From an uncultured Bacilli bacterium (GTDB lineage Bacteria; Bacillota_I; Bacilli_A; RFN20; CAG-826), in assembly GCA_905236085.1 (NCBI GenBank), contig CAJOOD010000043.1, forward strand, positions 1-8,320: a stretch of 8,320 bases of DNA, in the 5' to 3' direction. The position numbers were made by a program, and so were the translations under genes. The notes below the pieces were generated by a model, which saw only the letters and a program-made list of their open reading frames with translations, did no database searches and was not told where the DNA came from. Of the stretch, positions 1-6,636 are shown piece after piece (position 1 is the stretch's first letter; the number at the start of each line of letters is the position of its first letter).

Positions 1-3
1 ATT

Positions 4-35
4 AAAAAGCCTCACTTCATCAAACTAGTGAGGCT
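4..35 (-). terminator. Rho-independent terminator of the degV gene
   Basis: A perfect 9-bp inverted repeat (AGCCTCACT at 8-16, AGTGAGGCT at 27-35) encloses a 10-base loop. Read on the minus strand it is followed at once by five T residues (8 to 4). It lies about 25 bases past the DegV stop codon, so it closes that transcript. The plus-strand side is also T-rich (CTTTCTTT), so it may stop a convergent transcript from the left as well. Confidence 0.9.
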
Positions 36-60
36 CTTTCTTTATAATAAATATAATAGG

Positions 61-912
61 CTATTTAGCACCGCCATCATTGATATATAAAATACCAATA
101 GTCTTTGGACCGCAGTGACTGGTAATAGTGGCCCCTGCAGTTGTTCTATATATTGTTTTAAATCCCGCATCTTTTAATTTCTGTTCTGCAAGAGCAAATA
201 TTTCATCTTCATAGCTAGTCGCAGTAACAAAGGCGACAGATTTATCCGCATTAGCGAATAATTCTAATGTATCTTCACAATATTTAGTGACAACTGGAGC
301 GTCTTTTCCACGATATTTTCTACCAGAAATCATCTTGCCATCAGTAACAATTATTTGTGGTCTAATCTTAAAGACATTAACCGCAAGTCTGGTTAAGGAA
401 TTACATCTTCCACCTTTATATAGATATTCCACAGTATCTAAGACGAAACTAGCTTGGACATATGGAACTCTTTTTTCTAATTTTTCTTTAATTGCGGCGC
501 CATTAAATCCTTTTTCCACTAATTCTCTAGCATAGATTACTAATAAAGCAATACCAGTAGATAAAGATTTAGAATCAACGACATAAACACCTTCAAATTT
601 TTGCGAAGCAATAACAGCGTTTTGATTAGCAACAGAGATACCACTAGATAAAGTGACATGAACGATTTGATCATATCCTTCTTCTTTTAATTTTCTAAAA
701 TGTTGTTCATATTGATATTGATTTACCGCGGATGTTCTTGGAAGTTTGCCTGTTTTATCAACATAGGCATAAATCTTTTGTGGAGTGATATCTCCATCAG
801 GAGCGCTTTCATCTCCTAATGTAACAGTAAAAGGTACGATATTCACATCATACTTTTTAATTAATTCTGGAGTTAAATCAACTGTAGATTCGGTAGAGAT
901 AGCAATTTTCAT
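61..912 (-). CDS. DegV family protein (FakB-type fatty-acid-binding protein)
   Basis: This is a 283-residue cytosolic protein of the DegV family, the usual length. In Firmicutes, members characterised as FakB hold a fatty acid so that the kinase FakA can phosphorylate it, which feeds exogenous fatty acids into phospholipid synthesis. Visible hallmarks are the N-terminal MKIAISTEST strand and loop (family form: ITDSTADL), the LPRTSA motif with T60-S61, LSSGIS at 88-93, the YLYKGGR segment at 163-169 that leads into the second domain, and the C-terminal SHCGP motif with H266. The Thr-Ser pair and the His match the lipid-headgroup site known in FakB proteins. I chose the ATG at 912: it starts at the family's N-terminus and has GAGG 10 bases upstream. 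The in-frame GTG at 939 would add nine non-family residues and overlaps a possible -10 box. No FakA partner is in the window, so the exact lipid role is inferred. Confidence 0.92.
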   Translation of the reverse strand: MKIAISTESTVDLTPELIKKYDVNIVPFTVTLGDESAPDGDITPQKIYAYVDKTGKLPRTSAVNQYQYEQHFRKLKEEGYDQIVHVTLSSGISVANQNAVIASQKFEGVYVVDSKSLSTGIALLVIYARELVEKGFNGAAIKEKLEKRVPYVQASFVLDTVEYLYKGGRCNSLTRLAVNVFKIRPQIIVTDGKMISGRKYRGKDAPVVTKYCEDTLELFANADKSVAFVTATSYEDEIFALAEQKLKDAGFKTIYRTTAGATITSHCGPKTIGILYINDGGAK

Positions 913-938
913 AGTAGTAGGACCTCGCTTATTCTTCA

Positions 939-966
939 CTTATAATCATAAATAAAGAAAAAACAA
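939..966 (-). promoter_or_regulatory. Candidate degV promoter
   Basis: On the minus strand TTGTTT (966-961) and TATAAG (944-939) are separated by 16 bases. Transcription would start near 932, giving a short leader with the GAGG ribosome site and the ATG at 912. The boxes are imperfect and the region is AT-rich, so this is only a candidate. Confidence 0.3.
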
Positions 967-974
967 AGTCACTA

Positions 975-1002
975 AACTCTTACTACCCTAAAAAGTAGAG
1001 TT
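975..1002 (-). terminator. Possible weak terminator after the membrane-protein gene
   Basis: An inverted repeat, AACTCT-T-ACT (975-984) with AGTAGAGTT (994-1002), forms a 9-bp stem with one bulged base, in the gap after the membrane-protein stop. On the minus strand the T-rich run (TTTGTTTTTTC) begins only about seven bases past the stem, so a true terminator is uncertain. It could instead be an attenuating hairpin between the two genes. Confidence 0.35.
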
Positions 1003-1036
1003 AGAAATTTGATGAAAATATATGGTATTTGCTAAT

Positions 1037-3115
1037 TTAATTTTCTATTTGCGGCTTTTTTGCTTTAATTTTTTCTTGATAAAATTCAAAGCCAGATAAC
1101 ACTGCTAAAGCGCCAACAAATGGTAATGTCACAAAAAACACGATATTAAAAGCTACTCTTAAATTGCTGCCTTTATAGTAAACATTAATCTTATATTCGC
1201 CAACTTGAGCTCTAAAGGAAACAAGACCATCGACATAGCCACATTCCACCTTATCAATTACTTCGTTTGTATCTTTATCAACAAATTCAGCATAATAACC
1301 TTTGTAATAAAATTGTGGTAATTGAATTAAACTATTATCTATATTGACAATAGCATCAAATGAGACATTTGGAGTATTAAATTCCGTGATAGTTAAATCG
1401 CCATCTCCTTCTAAGAATGCTGGCTTAATATATTTATCTATGGTGTATTGATATAATCTATAATTACCAATCGTGGATCTAATTTTATTGTATAAGGAAT
1501 TAGAATATTCACTTTCATAACCCTCTTCATAGAAGACTAAAGGAATATATTCATTCATCACTCCAACATTAGATGTTTGCATAACTTCTTTATCTCCATA
1601 AGTATAATGAACATATGCACCAGCGGATTCTTCTTCCATTGCTCCTCTTTTTTCTGGATATTCTTGAGCGGCAGTAAAGAAGATAAATGGCACAGAAGCT
1701 AAACATATAAATCCAATTTGATTCTTATATTCACTAAGAGCGTTTAATCCAATAACAATAATCCAAGATAAGAATAAATAGAATAAGGACCATAATCTCC
1801 AAGCGAATTGGCAGGTATAGAAAATATCAGGTACAATGTACCACACATCACCAACAAAGATGAATAACAATAATATTAATAAAGATAAGCCCAAGTAGAT
1901 TACATCTTTAAATACATCTTTATCAAATGCAACTTTTTCCCCGTTTCTTTCTCTTTCAACTTTCTTTTCATCAAAGAACTGTACCGCTAAATAGGTGATA
2001 TCAAACATTAATAAAGCTAGATAGACTTCTAATCTTTGAATAGTAAATATGATTGGGAAGGCACTAATTAAAATAACAACTGGAATACGATAATATTTGC
2101 TATATGGTAATTTCTTGATGAAGTGATCCCCCACCGCAACTAATATCGCGGATATTATAACTAAGCCAACGCCAAGAAGCAGACTACTCGCCGAATATGT
2201 CTCTGGAAATTTGCCGCTATTTACCATGCTATTAAGCCACGTTAAATTCAAAAATCCAGAAAATTGCCAGGAATTTGCAGTGGAATTTGCTACATGTTGA
2301 TAATTAGTCCACACTGCAGTGGAGTCAGATATACGATATAATCCTGATGATTCCGCTTCGAGCATTGGGAAGAAATAAAAGCCCACTAAGCCAAGTACTA
2401 AGACCACTGTTGAGATGGATAATATTAATCCCTTCTTATTCTTAACAAAGGCGATAACATTCTTATATCTAATTGCCATATAGATTAAAGCAAATATTAC
2501 TGATATCAAGGCAGTAAATGGATGAGATAAGACTAATAAAGAAATGCCAACGATTACCATTAAGAACGAACGGTATTTTGGTGTCTCATCGTGCGTAATA
2601 GCGTAAATTCCATAGAATAATATTGGCATGATGGACATAGCAATCGTTTCAGCGTAAGCAAATCGACATAATCCACAAAACATTCTATATGGACCAAAGG
2701 CAAATATAGCCGCGCCTAAAACAGCGACACTTCTTCTTTTAGATATCCTATATGAGAATAAATAGAAGAATAATATTCCAATAAAGCAAAAGAACGTAAT
2801 ACTTATTTTTAAGGCGACCACTGTATCTACATTAAATATTAGCATGATAATCGCGGCGAAATAATGTGGGAATGGAGCGTAAAATACATGTGTATTATAA
2901 GCATATGCTCCTAAATATATATGATTAGAAGAATCAATTGATAAGCCATGCTTCATTCCATAATAAACATCATAAATATTGCCTAGATGAAATCTAATAT
3001 CATCTCCACCTAATAACCCATCATAGAAATATAAATAACACGCTGCTAAAGTGAAGCCAACGATGAGTATTAATGGAATAGTGGTATCTAAAACTTTTTT
3101 TAACTTGGGATTCAT
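1037..3115 (-). CDS. Polytopic GT-C-like membrane protein (PTPS-related/YfhO-like), putative glycosyltransferase
   Basis: This is a 692-residue integral membrane protein. A short basic N-terminus (MNPKLKK) precedes a first hydrophobic segment at about 11-30. A first outside loop follows with GGDDIRFHLGNIYD at 36-49; an acidic pair in this loop is typical of GT-C glycosyltransferases, which use polyprenyl-phosphate sugars at the outer membrane face. Roughly ten more hydrophobic segments lie between 85 and 480, including the QFAWRLW motif at 436-442, which resembles the QFPWR motif of the 6-pyruvoyl-tetrahydropterin-synthase-related membrane family (PF10131-like). A soluble, probably extracytoplasmic region at about 485-650 precedes a last membrane segment at 655-676 and a basic tail. 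The likely role is transfer of sugars to a cell-surface polymer or lipid; this is inference and the substrate is unknown. I prefer the ATG at 3115, because the in-frame GTG at 3169 would add a non-basic hydrophobic stretch. Neither start has a clear Shine-Dalgarno. The ssrA terminator just upstream implies a separate promoter. Confidence 0.78.
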   Translation of the reverse strand: MNPKLKKVLDTTIPLILIVGFTLAACYLYFYDGLLGGDDIRFHLGNIYDVYYGMKHGLSIDSSNHIYLGAYAYNTHVFYAPFPHYFAAIIMLIFNVDTVVALKISITFFCFIGILFFYLFSYRISKRRSVAVLGAAIFAFGPYRMFCGLCRFAYAETIAMSIMPILFYGIYAITHDETPKYRSFLMVIVGISLLVLSHPFTALISVIFALIYMAIRYKNVIAFVKNKKGLILSISTVVLVLGLVGFYFFPMLEAESSGLYRISDSTAVWTNYQHVANSTANSWQFSGFLNLTWLNSMVNSGKFPETYSASSLLLGVGLVIISAILVAVGDHFIKKLPYSKYYRIPVVILISAFPIIFTIQRLEVYLALLMFDITYLAVQFFDEKKVERERNGEKVAFDKDVFKDVIYLGLSLLILLLFIFVGDVWYIVPDIFYTCQFAWRLWSLFYLFLSWIIVIGLNALSEYKNQIGFICLASVPFIFFTAAQEYPEKRGAMEEESAGAYVHYTYGDKEVMQTSNVGVMNEYIPLVFYEEGYESEYSNSLYNKIRSTIGNYRLYQYTIDKYIKPAFLEGDGDLTITEFNTPNVSFDAIVNIDNSLIQLPQFYYKGYYAEFVDKDTNEVIDKVECGYVDGLVSFRAQVGEYKINVYYKGSNLRVAFNIVFFVTLPFVGALAVLSGFEFYQEKIKAKKPQIEN

Positions 3116-3176
3116 TATGATAATAATATATACGATTGAAATATCATTTAAAAGCAACAAATTAGTCACATTTTAT

Positions 3177-3205
3177 AAAAAATCCATAACTAAATAGCTA
3201 TGGAT
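3177..3205 (-). terminator. Rho-independent terminator of ssrA
   Basis: Read on the minus strand, ATCCATAGCTA and TAGTTATGGAT form a stem of about 10-11 bp with one G-U pair and a very short loop (TT, or ATTT if the top pair opens). Six T residues (3182-3177) follow directly. It begins 12 bases after the CCA end of the tmRNA and separates ssrA from the membrane-protein gene. Confidence 0.9.
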
Positions 3206-3216
3206 ATGTATTCGAT

Positions 3217-3611
3217 TGGTGGAGCTGCGGGAGTACTGCCCTCCCGGTCCAGAGACGATCCCCTACCAGCATCTACAGTTTAGACGATGTGTTTTATAAT
3301 TTAACATACTTTCATAAACCGTCAAACTAGGGTATGCGAGACAAGCTAATTTCAGAACTAGATAACAAGTCGACTTCTAATTCCAATCCTTTTGTTATGA
3401 CACTCTTGCTAGGCGTGAAAGGCTAAAACCCCAGGGAGCGCTCTGCCCGACCCATTGGCCGGAACTCTATATCGAGTAGCTTATGCTAAGCAGAGAGATT
3501 GAGCTCTAGGAGCTCTCATATAACTGTTGTCAGTTATTTTTCTTTTGGTTTCAAGTTACCAACCACTGCAGCTAGTATTTTACCTATCTCTGTCGAACCT
3601 ATTTCAACCCC
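3217..3611 (-). ncRNA. ssrA: tmRNA (transfer-messenger RNA)
   Basis: This is a one-piece tmRNA of about 395 nt, which with SmpB rescues stalled ribosomes and tags the unfinished protein for proteolysis. The minus strand starts GGGGTTG and ends CAGCTCC-ACCA; these form a 7-bp acceptor stem with two wobble pairs and an encoded CCA. The conserved GGTTCGACAGAGA block sits near the 5' end, and its CAGAGA pairs with TCTCTG shortly before the T-arm (helix 2). The resume context ATAACT-GAC matches the ATAACT-GGC of Bacillus subtilis. The tag frame ends at TAA inside a GCTTA/TAAGC hairpin, as in known tmRNAs, and a long region able to hold the usual pseudoknots follows. The oddity is the T-arm: the stem CGGGAG/CTCCCG has 6 bp and the loop reads GGCAGTA, not the TTCRANY that nearly all tRNAs and tmRNAs carry. 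The identity as tmRNA is firm; the ends are set by GGGG and CCA. Confidence 0.95.
3481..3531 (-). other. tmRNA tag-peptide reading frame
   Basis: Starting at the GAC resume codon (3531-3529), the frame reads DNSYMRAPRAQSLCLA and stops at TAA (3483-3481). The other two frames hit TGA or TAG within a few codons, so the frame is secure if the resume site is right. The usual tag ends in a small hydrophobic degron such as ALAA; this one ends LCLA and carries two arginines, a proline and a cysteine. The coding stretch holds two AGAGCTC copies, which encode the repeated Arg-Ala and form an inverted repeat. Confidence 0.78.
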
Positions 3612-3627
3612 ATATTTCAAAGAACAA

Positions 3628-3640
3628 TGCTCTATGAGCA
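3628..3640 (-). other. Hairpin in the 5' leader of pre-tmRNA
   Basis: The minus strand reads TGCTC-ATA-GAGCA, a perfect 5-bp stem with a 3-base loop, between the predicted transcription start and the mature 5' end at 3611. The leader would be removed by RNase P; the hairpin may stabilise the precursor or be accidental. Confidence 0.4.
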
Positions 3641-3646
3641 AGAGAT

Positions 3647-3674
3647 ATTATATCTAAGTTTTAAGAAAAAGCAA
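3647..3674 (-). promoter_or_regulatory. ssrA promoter
   Basis: TTGCTT (3674-3669) and a perfect TATAAT (3652-3647) are 16 bases apart on the minus strand, a good housekeeping-sigma promoter. Transcription would start near 3640, about 29 bases before the mature tmRNA 5' end. It begins just after the Roco stop codon. No terminator is visible between the two genes, so Roco transcripts may also run through ssrA. Confidence 0.75.
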
Positions 3675-3689
3675 ATTTTATTGACAAAA

Positions 3690-6362
3690 CTAGATTCTTT
3701 TGTCATTAATCGCTTCATCTAGCAAACTTATCAATTCGTTTTTGAAGCCTGATAAATCTTGATAATCTATGTGTTTGACCTCAAAGTGGCTAACATCGAA
3801 TGGTAAATCTTTTATATCGTCTGGAGTGAAATTAATGTGAATTTTATTTTCATCTGCGTAGGACAATCCCATTTCAAAGAAAACATTTGGTTTAGATTTA
3901 TCGAAAATGGTTAAGATGATAAGGGCATTTTCAATGCGCTTAATGATTTCATCGATAACCGTTTTGTTCCCTTTTCTAATACCTTTAGCAATCTCTGGTT
4001 TATCAAAGTGATCCTTATACTTTTCATTGGAGTTATAAACTTCATCAAGAGCGCCCTGTATTCTTTCCACAAAATTTGAATCTTCTTCTAAAGTGAATGG
4101 AGTTATTACAAAAAAGTTTTTAATATCGTTAGGTTCATCCTCGGTGCCATCATTTTTAATTCTTGAATCAACAAGAAAAGTATTAACAGGCAAATATTTA
4201 CATGATTCCGAACACATAACCATTCTATGCTTATTGCGTATGTCTAATAACCTTTTGTAATTATGCTTTCTGCCACATTCCTTTTCGAAAGAGCCGCTAC
4301 AAGGACAATGGACATATATAACATAGTTTTTATCATCGCTCATGCCAATAACTTCGTTTAGTTTGTTTTCAATTATTTTCCAAATATCTTCTTTTGGATA
4401 TTCAGAATTAGAATGTGACATCCAAATATCAAGAATATTAGGCTCGCCATTTTCTTTTATTACCGCTATTTGTTGACCTCCATCAAAGTTATATGAACAT
4501 GCAAAACCATCAGAGAAAACGTTGTCGTCTTCGATATCGAAATTTGCATTACGATTTGCTGCGTTCATAAAACTTGATAACAAAGTGTAGGCCAGGCTTT
4601 CTACTTCAACATTGCATTCGATGGAAAAATGTCTAATTCCGTTGAGATTTTTCATTTTTTCTTTCGGGAACCAATTAGGCATCATAGGGAATCTAGAAGG
4701 CACATAATACTCACCATCTTTTTTGAAAATGAAATTATTAAGTTTGAGATAGTCTAATATTGCTTTTGCAGCTTCTTCCTTATCCAATCGATAATATTTG
4801 CACATTTTATCGACATCAATAATATATGGTGGCACTTCTTTGTTTTGCGAAATGTTTAAAAATTCCTCATCCGTTCCAGACATGATATCGTAAACAATAG
4901 AGGATATCTTCAAAGGGTTTATCAAAACGGAACAGTGTTCGATTCCTTTGTTGTAATACACATCACCAAATGTAGAAATATTCATCAAAGATTTTTTTAA
5001 ATTATCTTTGCTATAATCTTCAATAATATTTTCCGCAAGCATAGTTATAAATTTACCATTGATAAATATTTCTGAATTATTATCAATCGTATCGATATTG
5101 TTTGATGGGTTGCTTTTATTAATAATTGTTTCTAATAATTCTTTGTCTTGTGGGCTTAATTGGAATCTATTTAAGCCAGTAGCTATATTAATTGCTTTAT
5201 CAATGGCTTCCACTAATTCTTTTCTTCCATCGCTAACTTTTAATATTGAACTAGACTTAACAAAGATAAAGAACTCATCAAAATAATTTTTGACAGTTGA
5301 AAAACGTTTCATGTCGCTTTTCTTTTCTTCGCTTAGTATAGCTTCTTTGATTTTAAGTTTATTGTTTTCGATTGTTCTTTCTAAATCAACTGAATTACCT
5401 AATCCGCCATTCTCGTTGTCGCATTTAGAGAATACTATCAAAACAGGTAAGCCATAATCTTTGCCAACAATATATTGCCTAATATTTCTATACCATCTTA
5501 GGAAATCTCTTTCACAATCATTCATCCTTGGTTCAACGACAATCGCGAATATACATTTATCAGATAAAAATAATTTATGTATTGCTAGCTGAGTAATCTG
5601 ACCACCAAAGTCCCAAATATTAAAAGCCCTATTAATTTGATATTTTTCACTTCTAAATGGAGCGTATTTCTTAATATTTACGCCTAAAGTAGCGATTTTT
5701 TCTTTATTATCAAAATGAGTTAAAGCACCTAATAAGTTGGTTTTGCCGCTACATGGTTCGCCTAATAGCATCACTCGGAAAGTACTAACAGGTAAAGTAC
5801 TTCTTTCCTCGTTATCAATATATCTAAATATCTCTCTTATGTCTCTTTTTACTAATAATTCTAAAGGTAAGGAGGAAGCGCAAGAAGCTTGCTTTAAATC
5901 ACATTGTTCTAGATGAGGGAGCCCTTTAAGTCTATGTAGATTAAATATAGATATTCCAGTGCCCGATAAATGGCAGGCTGTTAGATTTTGCAATTTTAGC
6001 AAATCATCAATGCAATTATCATCAATATCACATAAAGATAAATCTAGAACCCTTAATGAGGTTACTTTTGATAAATATCTGATACCTTGATTTGTTATCG
6101 CGTTCGCAGAACAATCTAATTCTTCTAACTCGTGAAGATTATCGCCAATAACTTCCATAAACTCATCAGTCATCTGGCCTGTATTAACATCTAGCGCAAC
6201 TAGATTAGGAAATGTTTTTACAATTTCTTTTAAGCAGTCTAAAGAAACCTTGCAAAAAGGCACTCTAATTGCAGGCCTTTCTGAATTAGTTATTAATTCA
6301 TAAGATAAACCTGTCGTTTTATACAAATCATTAAGATTGTTAATTTCTTTTAATTGATCCAT
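3690..6362 (-). CDS. LRR-Roc-COR (Roco) protein with C-terminal TIR-like/NDT-like effector domain
   Basis: This is an 890-residue cytosolic multidomain protein. Leucine-rich repeats cover about 35-165, with repeated LxxLDLS-type strands. A Ras-like Roc GTPase domain covers about 194-395: P-loop GEPCSGKT 201-208, DFGGQ 251-255 (G3) and FSKCD 311-315 at the G4 position. A COR-like region covers about 405-565, with a winged-helix-like stretch ending in EYYVPSRFP, close to the YxxPSLLP end seen in COR domains. A cysteine-rich module follows (C686, C688, C696, C717, C721), a likely metal site found in other bacterial Rocos. The C-terminal domain (748-885) reads FFVITPF, then IIKRIENALIIL, then KPNVFFEMG with E830, then LPFDVSHFEV. 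This is the pattern of the TIR-like/nucleoside-deoxyribosyltransferase-like fold, in which the Glu is catalytic. The likely role is signal-triggered cleavage of a nucleotide such as NAD, as in NLR-like defence; this is inference. The ATG at 6362 has AGGAAG upstream. It is transcribed towards ssrA. Confidence 0.85.
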   Translation of the reverse strand: MDQLKEINNLNDLYKTTGLSYELITNSERPAIRVPFCKVSLDCLKEIVKTFPNLVALDVNTGQMTDEFMEVIGDNLHELEELDCSANAITNQGIRYLSKVTSLRVLDLSLCDIDDNCIDDLLKLQNLTACHLSGTGISIFNLHRLKGLPHLEQCDLKQASCASSLPLELLVKRDIREIFRYIDNEERSTLPVSTFRVMLLGEPCSGKTNLLGALTHFDNKEKIATLGVNIKKYAPFRSEKYQINRAFNIWDFGGQITQLAIHKLFLSDKCIFAIVVEPRMNDCERDFLRWYRNIRQYIVGKDYGLPVLIVFSKCDNENGGLGNSVDLERTIENNKLKIKEAILSEEKKSDMKRFSTVKNYFDEFFIFVKSSSILKVSDGRKELVEAIDKAINIATGLNRFQLSPQDKELLETIINKSNPSNNIDTIDNNSEIFINGKFITMLAENIIEDYSKDNLKKSLMNISTFGDVYYNKGIEHCSVLINPLKISSIVYDIMSGTDEEFLNISQNKEVPPYIIDVDKMCKYYRLDKEEAAKAILDYLKLNNFIFKKDGEYYVPSRFPMMPNWFPKEKMKNLNGIRHFSIECNVEVESLAYTLLSSFMNAANRNANFDIEDDNVFSDGFACSYNFDGGQQIAVIKENGEPNILDIWMSHSNSEYPKEDIWKIIENKLNEVIGMSDDKNYVIYVHCPCSGSFEKECGRKHNYKRLLDIRNKHRMVMCSESCKYLPVNTFLVDSRIKNDGTEDEPNDIKNFFVITPFTLEEDSNFVERIQGALDEVYNSNEKYKDHFDKPEIAKGIRKGNKTVIDEIIKRIENALIILTIFDKSKPNVFFEMGLSYADENKIHINFTPDDIKDLPFDVSHFEVKHIDYQDLSGFKNELISLLDEAINDKRI

Positions 6363-6371
6363 TATTGTGTT

Positions 6372-6414
6372 CTTCCTTTGCTTTAATTATCGCTGAGTTT
6401 TATAATGCAGGCAA
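6372..6414 (-). promoter_or_regulatory. Candidate promoter and ribosome site of the Roco gene
   Basis: TTGCCT (6414-6409) and GATAAT (6391-6386) lie 17 bases apart on the minus strand. The ribosome site AGGAAG (6377-6372) follows, nine bases before the ATG at 6362. Start of transcription near 6380 would give a leader of only about 18 bases. The spacing is ideal, but the region is AT-rich and other boxes (TATAAA near 6400) are possible. Confidence 0.45.
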
Positions 6415-6456
6415 TTAATATTTCATATTATGGTTATAATAATTGATTTAAAAATC

Positions 6457-6511
6457 GTTTTCAGAGTTTTATAGATTTTATAAATTCTGATAAAACAGCT
6501 ATTGTGAAAAC
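6457..6511. repeat. Nested inverted repeat in the gap before the Roco gene
   Basis: Outer arms GTTTTCA (6457-6463) and TGAAAAC (6505-6511) enclose inner arms GTTTTAT (6466-6472) and ATAAAAC (6490-6496), with AGA/TCT pairs further in. The result is an AT-rich structure of about 55 bases. On the minus strand it is followed by GATTTTT, so it could act as a terminator for the gene on its right. It stands about 125 bases past that stop and lacks a GC-rich stem. It could also be a protein-binding site or a remnant of a mobile element. Confidence 0.5.
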
Positions 6512-6524
6512 CCCCATCAGATTT

Positions 6525-6558
6525 CATAGTTTTTCAAGTCATTGCTTTCAAAAACCAT
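6525..6558. repeat. Imperfect inverted repeat
   Basis: CAT-A-GTTTTT (6525-6534) pairs with AAAAAC-C-ATG (6550-6558), with one mismatch and a short AAG/CTT inner pairing. Its arms resemble those of the larger structure to its left (GTTTT.../...AAAAC). The rest of this 274-base gap (6363-6636) shows no gene, only AT-rich sequence. Confidence 0.35.
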
Positions 6559-6636
6559 GCAAAACCTATTTAAAATTTATTAAATCGTAACTTCTTTTAT
6601 TTTAATCACGGCTTCAATTATACAAGTAATTATTTC

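Noticed and set aside
913..939. N-terminal extension of DegV from the GTG at 939
   Set aside because: The family N-terminus begins at the ATG at 912, which has a GAGG site. The GTG overlaps a possible -10 box and the added residues match nothing in the family.
3217..3245. Phage or island attachment site at the 3' end of ssrA
   Set aside because: I see no second copy of the ssrA 3' end and no integrase gene in the window.
3682..3687. TTGTCA as the -35 box of ssrA
   Set aside because: It is 29 bases from TATAAT, too far; TTGCTT at 3674-3669 with a 16-base spacer fits.
5059..5286. Short plus-strand open frames opposite the Roco, DegV and DUF1703 genes
   Set aside because: They lie entirely within well-supported minus-strand genes, lack family features, and are explained as antisense shadows of AT-rich coding sequence.
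6457..6511. A segment bounded by GTTTTA and TAAAAC that resembles a type II CRISPR repeat
   Set aside because: There is only one copy, no spacer-repeat periodicity, and no cas gene in the window. The resemblance comes from the AT-rich inverted repeat.
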